The notes under the pieces: model-generated
What the model was told of the DNA's origin: nothing
Seen by the model: only the letters and a program-made list of their open reading frames with translations
Database searches by the model: none
In this document: positions 18,590 through 28,021 of the stretch, in pieces
Layout: each line of letters begins with the position of its first letter
Numbering within the stretch: position 1 is the stretch's first letter
Assembly: GCF_041379045.1 (NCBI RefSeq)
Contig: NZ_CP166871.1
Span: forward strand, 434,001-498,000
Direction: 5' to 3'
DNA from: Thalassotalea ponticola
GTDB lineage: Bacteria; Pseudomonadota; Gammaproteobacteria; Enterobacterales; Alteromonadaceae
DNA: 64,000 nucleotides
Position numbers and translations under genes: made by a program

Positions 18590-19231
18590 ATGGCTGTAGC
18601 CGCCAACAAACGTTCTGTAATGACTCTGTTTTCCCTTGCTGACGACATGTATTCGCACCAAGCACGTATTGTGTTGGCTGAGAAAGGCGTTGGTGTTGAT
18701 ATTCATTTAGTCGAGCCAGATAATTTACCGGAAGATCTCATCGATCTTAACCCGTACGGTTCTGTGCCAACGCTTATCGATCGCGAGCTAGCACTGTACG
18801 AAGCGAAGATCATTATGGAGTACCTCGATGAGCGCTTTCCACACCCGCCATTAATGCCTGTTTATCCGGTCATGCGAGGTCGCAGTCGCTTGATGATGCA
18901 CCGCATCGAAAACGACTGGTATTCATTGGCGAAAACCATTTTAGCCGGTGATGAAAAGAAAGCCGAGAAAGCACGTCAAGAACTGCGCGAAAGCTTGCTA
19001 AGTGTTGCGCCTATTTTAAATGAAGCGCCATACTTTATGAGTGAAGAGTTTAGTTTAGTTGACTGTTATTTAGCTCCGTTACTATGGCGCTTACCAGTGC
19101 TTGGTATTGAGTTATCAGGTCAGGGCAGTCGTGAACTAAAAGCGTATATGTTGCGCTTGTTCGATCGCGAGTCGTTCCAAGCATCACTGACCGAAGCTGA
19201 GCGTGAATTGCGCTTTGGCCGTCCAGCGTAA
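18590..19231 (+). CDS. sspA: Stringent starvation protein A
   Basis: 213-residue glutathione-S-transferase-fold protein that binds RNA polymerase with sigma-70 and adjusts transcription in stationary phase and stress; it lacks GST activity. Contains [24 protein letters not shown], the conserved [39 protein letters not shown] (read as [19 protein letters not shown] and [15 protein letters not shown]), and a helical C-terminal domain. The PHPPLMPV stretch is the surface patch that contacts the polymerase. GGAGG lies five bases before the ATG. It is followed by sspB, the usual pair downstream of rplM-rpsI. Confidence 0.96.
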   Translation: MAVAANKRSVMTLFSLADDMYSHQARIVLAEKGVGVDIHLVEPDNLPEDLIDLNPYGSVPTLIDRELALYEAKIIMEYLDERFPHPPLMPVYPVMRGRSRLMMHRIENDWYSLAKTILAGDEKKAEKARQELRESLLSVAPILNEAPYFMSEEFSLVDCYLAPLLWRLPVLGIELSGQGSRELKAYMLRLFDRESFQASLTEAERELRFGRPA

Positions 19232-19248
19232 TCACTGAGGCGGTAAAA

Positions 19249-19659
19249 ATGAGCCAAGAGATGACCTCGAACAAACCGTACTTGATCCGCGCTTTTTACG
19301 ACTGGATTTTAGATAATGAGTTAACCCCTTACATTGTGGTTGACTGCAATTATCCCAATGTTATGGTGCCTCAAGGTTATGCCGACGACGGACAGATTGT
19401 ATTAAATATTGCGCCTGCGTCTGTTGGTTCTATCAGCCTCACCGGTGAGGTGATTGAATTTACTGCTCGCTTTGGCGGTAAGGTAGAGCACTTGTATGTG
19501 CCTCACCAGGCCGTAGCGGCGATTTACGCACGAGAAAATGGCGTAGGTAGTTCATTTGTCGTTGACTATCCTGAGCTCGCTGACAGTGGCGAAGAGGTTG
19601 ACTCTGAGCCCAAGCGTCCTGAAACAAAAGGCAAGCCAAGCTTATCAATTGTTAAATAA
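19249..19659 (+). CDS. sspB: ClpXP adaptor protein SspB
   Basis: 136-residue adaptor that captures ssrA-tagged proteins and N-terminal RseA fragments and delivers them to ClpXP. The folded domain opens KPYLIRAFYDWILDNELTPY and includes VMVPQGYADDGQIVLNI and GGKVEHLYVPHQAVAAIYARENG (read in shorter parts). An acidic linker leads to the C-terminal ClpX-binding tail PSLSIVK, matching the XB motif of E. coli (ALRVVK). Its link to RseA breakdown connects it functionally to degS in this window. Ends before a strong terminator. Confidence 0.95.
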   Translation: MSQEMTSNKPYLIRAFYDWILDNELTPYIVVDCNYPNVMVPQGYADDGQIVLNIAPASVGSISLTGEVIEFTARFGGKVEHLYVPHQAVAAIYARENGVGSSFVVDYPELADSGEEVDSEPKRPETKGKPSLSIVK

Positions 19660-19706
19660 TCATTAGATCGTTAACAGGTTCAGGCGAGCATCGTATCAAC
19701 ATCGTG

Positions 19707-19740
19707 AAAAGGCCCCAATACAATGGTATTGGGGCCTTTT
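19707..19740 (+). terminator. Intrinsic terminator after sspB
   Basis: AAAAGGCCCCAATAC, loop AATG, GTATTGGGGCCTTTT: a perfect 15-pair stem ending in T. Confidence 0.94.
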
Positions 19741-19984
19741 TGTTTGAGCGATAACGCGGTGTGCGCTTAACCGCAGCTAATACAATGGCGCTATTGGCCA
19801 GTCGAGTCAGTCGATTTTGGCTTGAACGCACTGAGTACCTTATAACGCAAATGGGTATGCAACATGTGTTTAATAGAGCTGGCGTTAGAGGCTGTCAACA
19901 ACAAGGCTATAAGCGCTGAATAGTCGATAACTATCATTGCCAAATCAGCCTTACTCAAACGTTGACATAGAGATTTTGGCGACA

Positions 19985-20007
19985 TAAAAAGGCGCTAACC
20001 GCGCCTT
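19985..20007 (-). terminator. Intrinsic terminator after dolP
   Basis: Minus strand AAGGCGC, loop GGTTA, GCGCCTTTTTA: seven-pair stem and T-run, ending the leftward lpoA-yraN-diaA-dolP unit. Confidence 0.88.
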
Positions 20008-20072
20008 AATAAAAAATGATTTTTACAGCTACTGCTCAGAATGCACTGCGCAGTCGCTATCGCAATCCGAGG

Positions 20073-20636
20073 TTATAACGTTTCAAACGCTTTATAAACG
20101 CGCGATACACCGTTGATATTGCGAGCGATATTAACCGCTTTATCGGCTTCTTTCGCACTTACTAAGCCCATCAAAAAGACTTCTGAGTCTTCGGTGATTA
20201 CCTTGATAGCTGTGCCGTCTAATTGATCAGAGGCCAATAATTCGGTCTTCACTTTGGTGGTAATCCAAGTGTCGGTAGTACGGGTACCCAGGTCAGCAAT
20301 ATTACCAACGCGAATTTGGTTGTGTAATTTTCGTATTCCTTTAATGTCCTTGATAATATTGATCAGTTGATCGCGAGCTGCTTTGTTCGGCGCTTGACCA
20401 ACGACTAAGACCGTGCCGTTTACGCTGACCACCTGAATTTTACTCATCTCATGTAATTCACTGTGCTGTGCAATTAAGGCATGAGCTTTGATTTCGATAT
20501 TTTGATCGTCAACTTGAGCACCGATAGTGCGACGGTCATTAACTGACGCAGCACCGGCTCCAACGCCGGCGACGACAACCGCCGCACAACCCTGAAGTAG
20601 TGTTAAAGACATTAGCGCAATGGTCAATTTTTTCAT
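20073..20636 (-). CDS. dolP: Outer-membrane BON-domain lipoprotein DolP (YraP)
   Basis: 187-residue lipoprotein. The signal peptide ends in the lipobox LLQGC (lipidated Cys16), and two BON domains follow (about 45-112 and 118-187), with VNGTVLVVGQAPNKAARDQ in the first and EDSEVFLMGLVSAKEADKAV in the second. In E. coli DolP sits in the outer membrane, binds anionic lipids, goes to the division site and supports envelope integrity. It lies 28 bases downstream of diaA in the same order as the E. coli lpoA-yraN-diaA-dolP cluster. Length matches E. coli (191). Confidence 0.93.
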   Translation of the reverse strand: MKKLTIALMSLTLLQGCAAVVVAGVGAGAASVNDRRTIGAQVDDQNIEIKAHALIAQHSELHEMSKIQVVSVNGTVLVVGQAPNKAARDQLINIIKDIKGIRKLHNQIRVGNIADLGTRTTDTWITTKVKTELLASDQLDGTAIKVITEDSEVFLMGLVSAKEADKAVNIARNINGVSRVYKAFETL

Positions 20637-20664
20637 TGTTATAACCTAATTTTGTTAGCAGTCG

Positions 20665-21258
<594 letters not shown>

Positions 21259-21639
21259 TTATTCTCCGTAAAAGGCGTTTTTGTGCCAGCAAATAGTGGG
21301 CGTGCTCTCTTTGCCTGTGATACTGACAACATCAAATCGGCAGTGTGTATTATATTCATTCAAGCGTTGCTTTTGCAGGAAAATTTGCGCCGTTTTGATA
21401 ATTTTTTGTTGTTTGCTACTGTTGACCATCTCGGCGGCCAAACCATAATCATTGTTGTTGCGAAACTTTACCTCAACAAAGACAATGCAGTCATTGTCTT
21501 GCATCACCAGGTCAATTTCACCAAAACGGCTGCTGACGTTACTCGCTAGCCATTGCAATCCGTGTTGTTGCAAGTAGCGCTTGGCAAGTTGCTCGTAATG
21601 TTGACCAATTTTGCGCTTGTCGTGACTATTCCATAGCAA
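21259..21639 (-). CDS. yraN: YraN family protein (UPF0102)
   Basis: 126-residue member of UPF0102, a family with a restriction-endonuclease-like fold and no settled function. The nuclease-like core is GEIDLVMQDNDCIVFVEVKFRN, giving the E...D...ExK pattern (GEIDLVM then VFVEVKFR), and CRFDVVSITG follows. The start is a TTG at 21639, nine bases after AGGA and overlapping the 3' end of lpoA by 14 bases; no ATG fits the family N-terminus. It ends three bases before diaA. If it is a nuclease, the substrate cannot be inferred here. Confidence 0.87.
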   Translation of the reverse strand: MLWNSHDKRKIGQHYEQLAKRYLQQHGLQWLASNVSSRFGEIDLVMQDNDCIVFVEVKFRNNNDYGLAAEMVNSSKQQKIIKTAQIFLQKQRLNEYNTHCRFDVVSITGKESTPTICWHKNAFYGE

Positions 21640-23611
21640 TAGCTGAAATCCTAGATGAACGGAATTTAGCCCAACCTAGGCTGCGGTGAAAGACACCCTG
21701 TTGGTCTAATTTCCAAGTGCCCGTTTCACCTTCAAAGATGATTGATGGCAGTAACTTCATTGCTCTGAGTTTGTCGAGTAAATTAATGCTATCAATGCCC
21801 ATGGCGTACAAACGAGCCATTTGGCTAGAGCGATTCGGCCACAACTGCTGAGCCTGAGCGTATTGCACTTGATCTTTTGAGGCGCCGGGAATGAGCCATG
21901 GCGCATCGGTAAAGGTAACGCCGCGTAAATCTCGACGGGTATTGGTATCGGCGTCGCGATCATGGCTACGAGAACTCGCAAATACTGGAATTGCATTGGC
22001 AAAAGGGCTGATATTGACGTCGATATAGGGTTTTACCAGTCGCGCTTGGTCTGCATTAGCAATTAGGTAGATCATATCGATATCGCGACGGCTACGCGCT
22101 TCGGCTTTAACGTTTTCCTTGATTCGGTTGCGCAATTGGTAGATGCGCTGATCCGACAATGCCACGTCGAGACTTGATTTAACCGAACTTTGCATTTTTT
22201 TGCCTTCGGGATAATAGACAATAGTAATGTCATGTCCCGTTAAAGTTTGCCATTGCTGAGCAAACGTCTGTGCCATACGCTTACCAATCGCGTTGTCTTG
22301 GCTTAACACCATGGCATTTTTAAAGCCTTTTTTACTGAGCGTAAAAGCGGCTTGTTTAGCTTCATCTTCAGGTAACATTGAAAGCGCATATTGATTAGCG
22401 CCAATGGTTTGCTGATCAGGTAAATTCAATAATAAGGTCTGCCAGGGATATAGTCCCTGGGTCGCGTTCTTTGCAGTTAAGTTATCGGTATTGTCAACTC
22501 GAGTTATCGCATCGTCGCGAACTGCTGGATTTGGTGTTAACAAAGTATCCGAGACTATCGGGCCAGCAAGTGGTTCTAGACTGCGAGTCGCTTGTTGCGG
22601 TGCGAGCTGTAAATAGCTGTCGACGTGGTGCTTTAGCAACGGACCAATCACGACATCTGGGGTCAGCGACTGTAACTGTTTAACGATGTTGGCCATAGAC
22701 GTGGTATTGGTGTCGATAAAGTGGATAGATTGCTCACCCTGATAGGCGGCTAATATACCCGCTTGAATGGTCTCACCGATGCGCTTTTCGCGACCTGACA
22801 GAGGCAGTAAAACAGCAACTGTGTCAATTGTTGGTTGGTTGCTCATGGTTTGTACTTTGCTGCTAATTTGCGCTAACAAACGTCTACCCGGGTGGCGTTG
22901 ATAATCTCGTTGCCATTGGCTCAAAGCGTCATTAATGGCCGCGGGGTTCGCGTTGCTTTTGGCAATGGCTTGATCGAGTGCTAGCCAACCTTTTAGGTGT
23001 GCTGTGTCGTATTCACTCAACGCCTTTTTTTGCCACGGCTGCAATGATGTAATGAGGTCAAATAGGTGTTGGCTGTCGGTTACATCTTGACTTGGATATC
23101 GATCGACTAGGCTTAAATAGGCGAGGATAGCCTCAACTGGCATATCTAATTGTTCGTTCACTTGCCCGCGCAACCGCAATTCGCGCTGTGTTGGTGAGCG
23201 CTGTTCAATCAGCTTGAGTTGTTGTTGTGCTAGTTCGTACTCACCTAGCTCATAAAGCGCATGAGCACTATTTAAGCGATTGTATGTGCTCTGCGAAGGC
23301 GACAGCGGCAACCGACTTAACTGGTTGGCAATGTGCAAACTTTTGCCGTATTGTTGCTCGTTGATAAATAGCCTTGATGATTGCAGCAAGTACACAATCG
23401 CTTGGCTAACACTGGCTTGTTCGGCTTTATCGAGTAGCGCATTAGCATCGTCATCTTGCTCGGGTTCAGCAACAGGAATTTCATTAATAAGCGGATATTC
23501 GGGGACTGGCTCCGGTTCTTTTTCGGGGCTAGCACAGGAAAAGAGCAATACGCTGGCCAAAGCTGCAAACGACAAATTTAGGCGTAAGTGGGGTGTTTTT
23601 TTTGTGGACAC
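21626..23611 (-). CDS. lpoA: Outer-membrane lipoprotein LpoA, activator of PBP1A
   Basis: About 661 residues (E. coli 678). Lipoprotein signal LNLSFAALASVLLFSC with lipidated Cys, then a helical TPR-like N-terminal domain (about 35-250), and a periplasmic-binding-protein-like C-terminal domain (about 265-660) opening TIDTVAVLLPLSGREKRIG. LpoA crosses the periplasm from the outer membrane to stimulate the peptidoglycan synthase PBP1A (MrcA). The frame is open up to 23719, but the GTG at 23611 places the lipobox correctly and has AGGA upstream; starting further upstream would add 36 residues that do not look like a signal peptide and would cover the rsmI promoter region. Confidence 0.93.
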   Translation of the reverse strand: MSTKKTPHLRLNLSFAALASVLLFSCASPEKEPEPVPEYPLINEIPVAEPEQDDDANALLDKAEQASVSQAIVYLLQSSRLFINEQQYGKSLHIANQLSRLPLSPSQSTYNRLNSAHALYELGEYELAQQQLKLIEQRSPTQRELRLRGQVNEQLDMPVEAILAYLSLVDRYPSQDVTDSQHLFDLITSLQPWQKKALSEYDTAHLKGWLALDQAIAKSNANPAAINDALSQWQRDYQRHPGRRLLAQISSKVQTMSNQPTIDTVAVLLPLSGREKRIGETIQAGILAAYQGEQSIHFIDTNTTSMANIVKQLQSLTPDVVIGPLLKHHVDSYLQLAPQQATRSLEPLAGPIVSDTLLTPNPAVRDDAITRVDNTDNLTAKNATQGLYPWQTLLLNLPDQQTIGANQYALSMLPEDEAKQAAFTLSKKGFKNAMVLSQDNAIGKRMAQTFAQQWQTLTGHDITIVYYPEGKKMQSSVKSSLDVALSDQRIYQLRNRIKENVKAEARSRRDIDMIYLIANADQARLVKPYIDVNISPFANAIPVFASSRSHDRDADTNTRRDLRGVTFTDAPWLIPGASKDQVQYAQAQQLWPNRSSQMARLYAMGIDSINLLDKLRAMKLLPSIIFEGETGTWKLDQQGVFHRSLGWAKFRSSRISAIAME

Positions 23612-23741
23612 TGTATCGTGTTTCCTATTATTCGCTCTGATGATGATACGACCTATGCGGTAGTCATATAACTGTATTAAAGTATATAATAAACCGCGCA
23701 TTGCTCTACGAGCAACCATTTGTCTTGTTTGGAACTTATCT
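23612..23741. promoter_or_regulatory. Divergent lpoA/rsmI promoter region
   Basis: 130 bases between divergent genes. TATAAT at 23685-23690 is a good -10 for rsmI, with only a weak -35 (TAGTCA at 23661-23666, 18-base spacer). A leftward promoter for lpoA should overlap this region. Confidence 0.5.
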
Positions 23742-24590
23742 ATGACCCAAAATACCGTTAACCCAGGTACACTTTACGTTGTTGCTACTCCTATCGGCAA
23801 TCTGCATGATATCTCGCAAAGGGCTCTAGACGTGTTATCCAATGTTGATATTATCGCCTGTGAAGACACTCGTCATACCAACCGTTTATTGAGTGCATTT
23901 AATATTAAAAACAAGACGATATCACTTCACGATCACAATGAGCGGCAACGCCAGGAACAAATTGCGCAGATGCTTGTGCAAGGCCAAAGCGTTGCGCTAG
24001 TCTCTGACGCGGGTACACCGTTGATCTCTGATCCTGGATTTCACATTGTGCGTCATTTGCGAGGAGAGAATTTGCCCGTTGTCCCCATACCCGGAGCCTG
24101 TGCAGCTATTGCCGCTTTGTCGGTGTCGGGCCTAGCAACAGACAGATTTTCATTTGAGGGGTTTCTCCCTTCTAAATCAGCAGCTCGTCAAGCGGTGTTG
24201 TCAAACGTGGCGCACGAGCCTCGTACCATGGTTTTCTACGATGCGCCAAGGCGCGCCATTGATACCGTGCAAGACATTGTTGATGTTTTGGGTGGGGATA
24301 GGCAAATTGTTATCGCTCGAGAATTGACTAAAACCTTTGAAACGGTACACGCAAACTCTGCACAGAACATTTTAACTTGGTTGCAGCAGGATGCGAATCA
24401 ACTGAAGGGAGAAATGGTGCTTATTATTCAAGGTGCTGAACGCGACCCCGACGCAATACCGCCTGAAGCCATTGCCACCTTACAGTTATTACTTGATGAA
24501 ATGAAGCCGAAAAAGGCGTGTGCGATAGCAGCACAAATTCACGGAGTGAAGAAAAATGCTTTGTATCAATATGCGCTGGATATGAAGTAA
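23742..24590 (+). CDS. rsmI: 16S rRNA (cytidine(1402)-2'-O)-methyltransferase RsmI
   Basis: 282-residue SAM-dependent tetrapyrrole-methylase-fold enzyme that 2'-O-methylates C1402 in the decoding centre of 16S rRNA. Motifs: GTLYVVATPIGNLHDIS at the N-terminus, IIACEDTRHTNRLL, VALVSDAGTPLISDPGF and PIPGACAAIAALSVSGL. The C-terminal HTH-like part with KKACAIAAQIHGVKKNALY is typical. It partners functionally with RsmH (also in this window), which N4-methylates the same nucleotide. Divergent from lpoA, as in E. coli. Confidence 0.96.
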   Translation: MTQNTVNPGTLYVVATPIGNLHDISQRALDVLSNVDIIACEDTRHTNRLLSAFNIKNKTISLHDHNERQRQEQIAQMLVQGQSVALVSDAGTPLISDPGFHIVRHLRGENLPVVPIPGACAAIAALSVSGLATDRFSFEGFLPSKSAARQAVLSNVAHEPRTMVFYDAPRRAIDTVQDIVDVLGGDRQIVIARELTKTFETVHANSAQNILTWLQQDANQLKGEMVLIIQGAERDPDAIPPEAIATLQLLLDEMKPKKACAIAAQIHGVKKNALYQYALDMK

Positions 24591-24600
24591 CTCGTTTGAG

Positions 24601-24855
24601 TCACTGTTCACAAATGCGATGGATCTTTTGTACAAATTGCTTGAGAGTGTCGGCGTTTTCAAACTCGATGTCGTACTTGCCGTGAAACATTAGGGTCATG
24701 GTGACATCGTTGTAATTGAGAAAGCAAGTATAACCATCAAAGTCTTGCCAAGCAGTAACACCTAAATAGTGATAACGATCATCGCTTTTTTCCCCGAGAC
24801 GGGTAATTTTTTCAAAGGCGTTGAGTGCCAGTTTATTATCGATCAAGTTTTCCAT
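24601..24855 (-). CDS. Small DUF3081-like protein
   Basis: 84 residues with no signal peptide or membrane helix, beginning ENLIDNKLALNAFEKITRLG and containing YHYLGVTAWQDFDGYTCFL and VTMTLMFHGKYDIEFEN. I recognise the pattern (a DFDGYT core, then a short strand with H and a C-terminal helix) as like DUF3081, a family of small proteins of unknown function in marine gammaproteobacteria; this is from memory and not certain. AGGA lies eight bases before the ATG, so translation is likely. It lies downstream of the cryptochrome gene, 208 bases away, in the same direction, and convergent with rsmI. Confidence 0.7.
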   Translation of the reverse strand: MENLIDNKLALNAFEKITRLGEKSDDRYHYLGVTAWQDFDGYTCFLNYNDVTMTLMFHGKYDIEFENADTLKQFVQKIHRICEQ

Positions 24856-24978
24856 GTTTATTGTCCTGCAGTGTGTGCTAATGCGTTGTTACTCATTGGC
24901 GCTTGGTGTTGTTATCATTGCCGAGGCAAAACCTTCGACCATCGGCAATGATTGTGTTCAGTCTATGTTAGTATAATG

Positions 24979-25033
24979 GCGGTTAGCAACCTTATTTGAT
25001 CAAATCTCAATGCCACCTCGATGTGCTAACCGC
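24979..25033. repeat. Nested inverted repeats between DUF3081-like gene and cryptochrome gene
   Basis: GCGGTTAGCA (24979-24988) and TGCTAACCGC (25024-25033) form a perfect ten-pair inverted repeat. The 35 bases between include the perfect 12-base palindrome ATTTGATCAAAT (24994-25005). No T-run follows on either strand. Confidence 0.7.
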
Positions 25034-25063
25034 GTGCTTTGTATCATCGCCGATCAACACGCC

Positions 25064-26362
25064 CTAGTTGTTTGTAGGCCAATCCACAATATCCGTTTGA
25101 TGGTGTGGATGCGCCTTTCCGCCCCAGCGCTTTACGTAACTACCATCGGCATCAAATAATTGCTGTTGCTTTTCAATATTAAAATGTCTTCCTTGTCGGG
25201 GATCGCAGCCGACACCGGCAATGTACTGCCAATTGCCCCAATTTGCGGCAACGTCATAATCGATCAAATGCATTTGAAAATAACGCGCCCCATAGCGCCA
25301 ATCGAGTTGTAATTCGTTGACAAAATAGCTGGCCACAATTTGCCGAGCGCGATTGGAAATGAAGCCGGTTTTCCTCAGTTGGTTTATCGCTGCATTGATA
25401 AGTGGTTCGGCAGTTTGAGCGTGATAAAATGCACTAAATCGAGCGGCATTAAAACTGGTTAAAGGGCGCTTGCCCGTCAACCCACAGAACTGAAAAAACT
25501 TGTTTTGATGTAATGCCAACAACCAGTAAAAATAATCGCGCCACAGTAATTCGAATCCTATCCAATAGGTTGATTCGTTAGCTTGATGCTCAGCTTCGAA
25601 GCGCTTTAACATCCACCAAACTTGTCTTGCAGAGACTAAACCGAGGGATAGCAAGGGACTGAACCGGGTTGAGCTTAAACTATCGTCTAACGCATTTCGC
25701 GTTTGCTTGTAAGTAAGTGCTTGCTGTGTTTTAAAGTATTGATTAACCGCTCTAATGCCATCAACGTCGAACAGTATCGTGGGACGTTCCCATCGCTTAA
25801 ACGATGCGTTCTGGTCAGTGTCTTGTTTTACCAGCGCTGGGGGAAATGACGGTTGCTGAAGGCATCGGTCAACCCGTAGCGATGATTTTTCTAACGACCG
25901 GCGAAAGGCGCTAAAGGTAGCCGGCAAATCAGCGACAGCAAATGGTAAATCCGATGCGGCGATCAAGGTGTGTTGCCAGACACAGTGTATGGAGACACGG
26001 CAGTATTTGGTTATCGAGTTAATCGCATTGCGCTCATCACTCGCGACAGGTGTTGAGCAGTACACATTGTCGATGTTGTGCTCAGTGATAAAGTTGCACA
26101 GGGCTGTTATCCCTCGGCTTTGAAGTACGTGAAGATGTTGCGAGAAATCGCCCAATTGGCGATTTAAATTAGCTAGGCTCGCGAATAAATAACGGCGTCG
26201 GTGCTGACCTATGTAACTGCAATCGGCGTTGTCAAATAACTCGTGATCGAGATTGTAGTGATACACCAGCGCTAATCGCGTAGAGCTCGCACAAGCGCGT
26301 TGTAACGCGAGGTTATCTTCGATCCGCAAATCATTGGTAAACAAAAACAGGTTGTTGGCCAT
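25064..26362 (-). CDS. DASH-family cryptochrome/photolyase
   Basis: About 432 residues, photolyase/cryptochrome family. The N-terminal antenna domain opens NNLFLFTNDLRIEDNLALQR; the C-terminal FAD domain includes WRDYFYWLLALHQNKFFQF, TGFISNRARQIVASYFVN, DWRYGARYFQMHLIDYDVA and NWGNWQYIAGVGCDPRQGRH, the last two typical of CRY-DASH. The short end DADGSYVKRWGG is also usual. DASH enzymes bind FAD and a folate antenna and repair cyclobutane pyrimidine dimers, with preference for single-stranded DNA; a signalling role is possible. ATG 26362 has AAGGAG six bases upstream; a GTG at 26368 lies inside that spacing. No other light-related gene is nearby. Confidence 0.9.
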   Translation of the reverse strand: MANNLFLFTNDLRIEDNLALQRACASSTRLALVYHYNLDHELFDNADCSYIGQHRRRYLFASLANLNRQLGDFSQHLHVLQSRGITALCNFITEHNIDNVYCSTPVASDERNAINSITKYCRVSIHCVWQHTLIAASDLPFAVADLPATFSAFRRSLEKSSLRVDRCLQQPSFPPALVKQDTDQNASFKRWERPTILFDVDGIRAVNQYFKTQQALTYKQTRNALDDSLSSTRFSPLLSLGLVSARQVWWMLKRFEAEHQANESTYWIGFELLWRDYFYWLLALHQNKFFQFCGLTGKRPLTSFNAARFSAFYHAQTAEPLINAAINQLRKTGFISNRARQIVASYFVNELQLDWRYGARYFQMHLIDYDVAANWGNWQYIAGVGCDPRQGRHFNIEKQQQLFDADGSYVKRWGGKAHPHHQTDIVDWPTNN

Positions 26363-26445
26363 AGTCACTCCTTACCAAGTTATTTACGAAGCTTATTGCT
26401 AAACAGTTTCGTCGTGGCTTTTTTTCCACAAATTAGCGCAAAGTG

Positions 26446-26475
26446 ATTTACCTAGGCTAACCTATCAACTAAAAT
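26446..26475 (+). promoter_or_regulatory. Probable rnpB promoter
   Basis: TTTACC (26446-26451), 18-base spacer, TAAAAT (26470-26475), seven bases before the predicted first base of RNase P RNA. Confidence 0.7.
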
Positions 26476-26481
26476 AGCGAC

Positions 26482-26859
<378 letters not shown>

Positions 26860-26864
26860 AATAA

Positions 26865-26906
26865 TTAAAAACCCGGTGTGTTTCGGCATGCCGGGTTTGT
26901 TTTTTC
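26865..26906 (+). terminator. Intrinsic terminator of rnpB (copy 1)
   Basis: AAACCCGG at 26869-26876 pairs with CCGGGTTT at 26891-26898, extended inward through two wobble pairs to about 12 pairs with loop TTTCGG, then GTTTTTTC. Confidence 0.93.
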
Positions 26907-26977
26907 TAGCTTTTGTATTTTTGCTGTTAACCCAGTTTGAACTGACAAAAACGTTTAGGCATGCTCTGAAAATACGC

Positions 26978-27147
26978 GGCTCGCGTTGGAACCGGTCAAT
27001 ACCGACTACGCAGCTTGAGCCTTAAAGCGATTTAAGGCCTAGACGAATGGTTGTCGCTCTTTTTAAGAGAACAGAACCCGGCTTATCGGCCAACTCAACA
27101 AATATTTAAAAACCCGGTGTGTTTCGGCATGCCGGGTTTGTTTTTTC
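26978..27147 (+). repeat. Partial duplication of the rnpB 3' end and terminator
   Basis: GGCTCGCGTTGGAACCGG at 26978-26995 repeats 26747-26764. After a diverged linker, 27015-27147 repeats 26774-26906 over 133 bases with only two mismatches. The copy contains the last part of RNase P RNA (ACAGAACCCGGCTTATCGG and the 3' strand of P1) plus the whole terminator. The conserved GGGTAGGTTGC segment is replaced by unrelated bases, and the 5' two thirds of the gene is absent, so it cannot make an active ribozyme. Confidence 0.95.
27106..27147 (+). terminator. Duplicated rnpB terminator (copy 2)
   Basis: Same hairpin as copy 1: AAACCCGG at 27110-27117 with CCGGGTTT at 27132-27139 and GTTTTTTC. It lies 28 bases past the end of the convergent hemerythrin-like gene. 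Confidence 0.92.
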
Positions 27148-27174
27148 AGTTTTTGCAACGGCGGTCGATTCTAT

Positions 27175-27606
27175 TTAACGATCCCTATGTTGTTCGTATT
27201 TTTTGGCGAGACTTGTTTTTTGTCTTTCAGAAAGCGCCTTACCCGCCACTTGGAAAAAGCGCAGCTCCTCTTCCTCTAGGTGATGCGACACTTTGTGCTC
27301 CAGCGTTTTCATCAGCGTCAACCACGCAGGCGAATCAAACGGTGTGTCGTCTAATTCCGCCAATACCTTGTCAATCGCATGGTGTTCGGCGATACCGTGT
27401 CGGGTTAAATCAATGGTTTGATCGCTTTCGATTAACGGCTTGTAGAAAAAACGCTCTTCAGCGATAGCATGATCTTTGAGCTCCGTTTTTAATTGTTGAT
27501 AAAACTCGCGACGAGTATGCGAATCGCCAGAGGTTTTTAGTAGCGCATCAATGAGTAAACGTTGCTTTTGGTGACTGTCTTTTAATGCATCAAATATATT
27601 TGTCAT
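27175..27606 (-). CDS. Hemerythrin HHE domain protein
   Basis: 143-residue all-helical protein of the hemerythrin/HHE cation-binding family. Putative diiron ligands: the H in LKDSHQKQRLLID, H and E in LKDHAIAEERFFYKPL, H in IAEHHAIDKVLAEL, and H, H and E in LEHKVSHHLEEEELRFF. No signal peptide, so cytoplasmic. Members bind oxygen, nitric oxide or metal, or repair iron-sulfur centres; the role here is not known. The gene stands alone, convergent with rnpB; its stop lies just beyond the duplicated rnpB terminator. GGAG lies 12 bases before the ATG. Confidence 0.88.
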   Translation of the reverse strand: MTNIFDALKDSHQKQRLLIDALLKTSGDSHTRREFYQQLKTELKDHAIAEERFFYKPLIESDQTIDLTRHGIAEHHAIDKVLAELDDTPFDSPAWLTLMKTLEHKVSHHLEEEELRFFQVAGKALSERQKTSLAKKYEQHRDR

Positions 27607-28021
27607 GCTTATAGTGTACTCCTTTTGCTAATGTGTTATTCAGTACGCAACAAAACACGTTTTAGATTTTAATTCATTGAATTTAAATATCTTTATATGG
27701 TTTATTTGAGCTCGTTCAAGTGCTTATATGAATAAATTACACCGTACTGTGAAAAAAAACTTTAGTGAGTCTTTTGCGGATTTATCGAGTTGGTTCTGGA
27801 GTGTTTGTTGGTTGTGAATATCAATCTAGAGTGAAAAGTGTCAAACAACTTTGTGACTCCAACGCCAATAGGCTAGGCTACTAAAGAATCTATGTGTGTT
27901 TGGTCAAGGGGAACATTAAAACATTACATTGCTAAATTTCAGTGGCGTTTGGAATATAAGAGCGCGTACGTCACCCAATTGTGAAACAGATTAAAAGTCA
28001 GACACGGGATAAGGAGATATT
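27607..28021. promoter_or_regulatory. Divergent region between hemerythrin-like gene and gdhA
   Basis: 415 AT-rich bases with no gene recognised. Promoters for both genes are expected. AAGGAG at 28011-28016 is the gdhA ribosome binding site. No clear operator or terminator was found. Confidence 0.4.

Larger units (their letters stand above)
19660..20072. other. Convergent intergenic region sspB/dolP
   Basis: Holds the sspB and dolP terminators. Between them (19741-19985) an open frame of 64 codons exists on the minus strand, but it begins inside the dolP terminator, has no ribosome binding site and resembles nothing I know. I do not call it a gene. Confidence 0.5.

Noticed and set aside
19791..19985. 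64-codon minus-strand frame downstream of dolP
   Set aside because: It starts within the dolP terminator, lacks a ribosome binding site and resembles no known protein.
21259..21639. YraN as a restriction endonuclease
   Set aside because: The fold is endonuclease-like, but the conserved lpoA-yraN-diaA setting marks it as the UPF0102 housekeeping protein of unknown role.
23612..23719. N-terminal extension of LpoA by 36 residues
   Set aside because: It would put the lipobox too far from the N-terminus and occupy the rsmI promoter region; GTG 23611 gives a normal lipoprotein signal.
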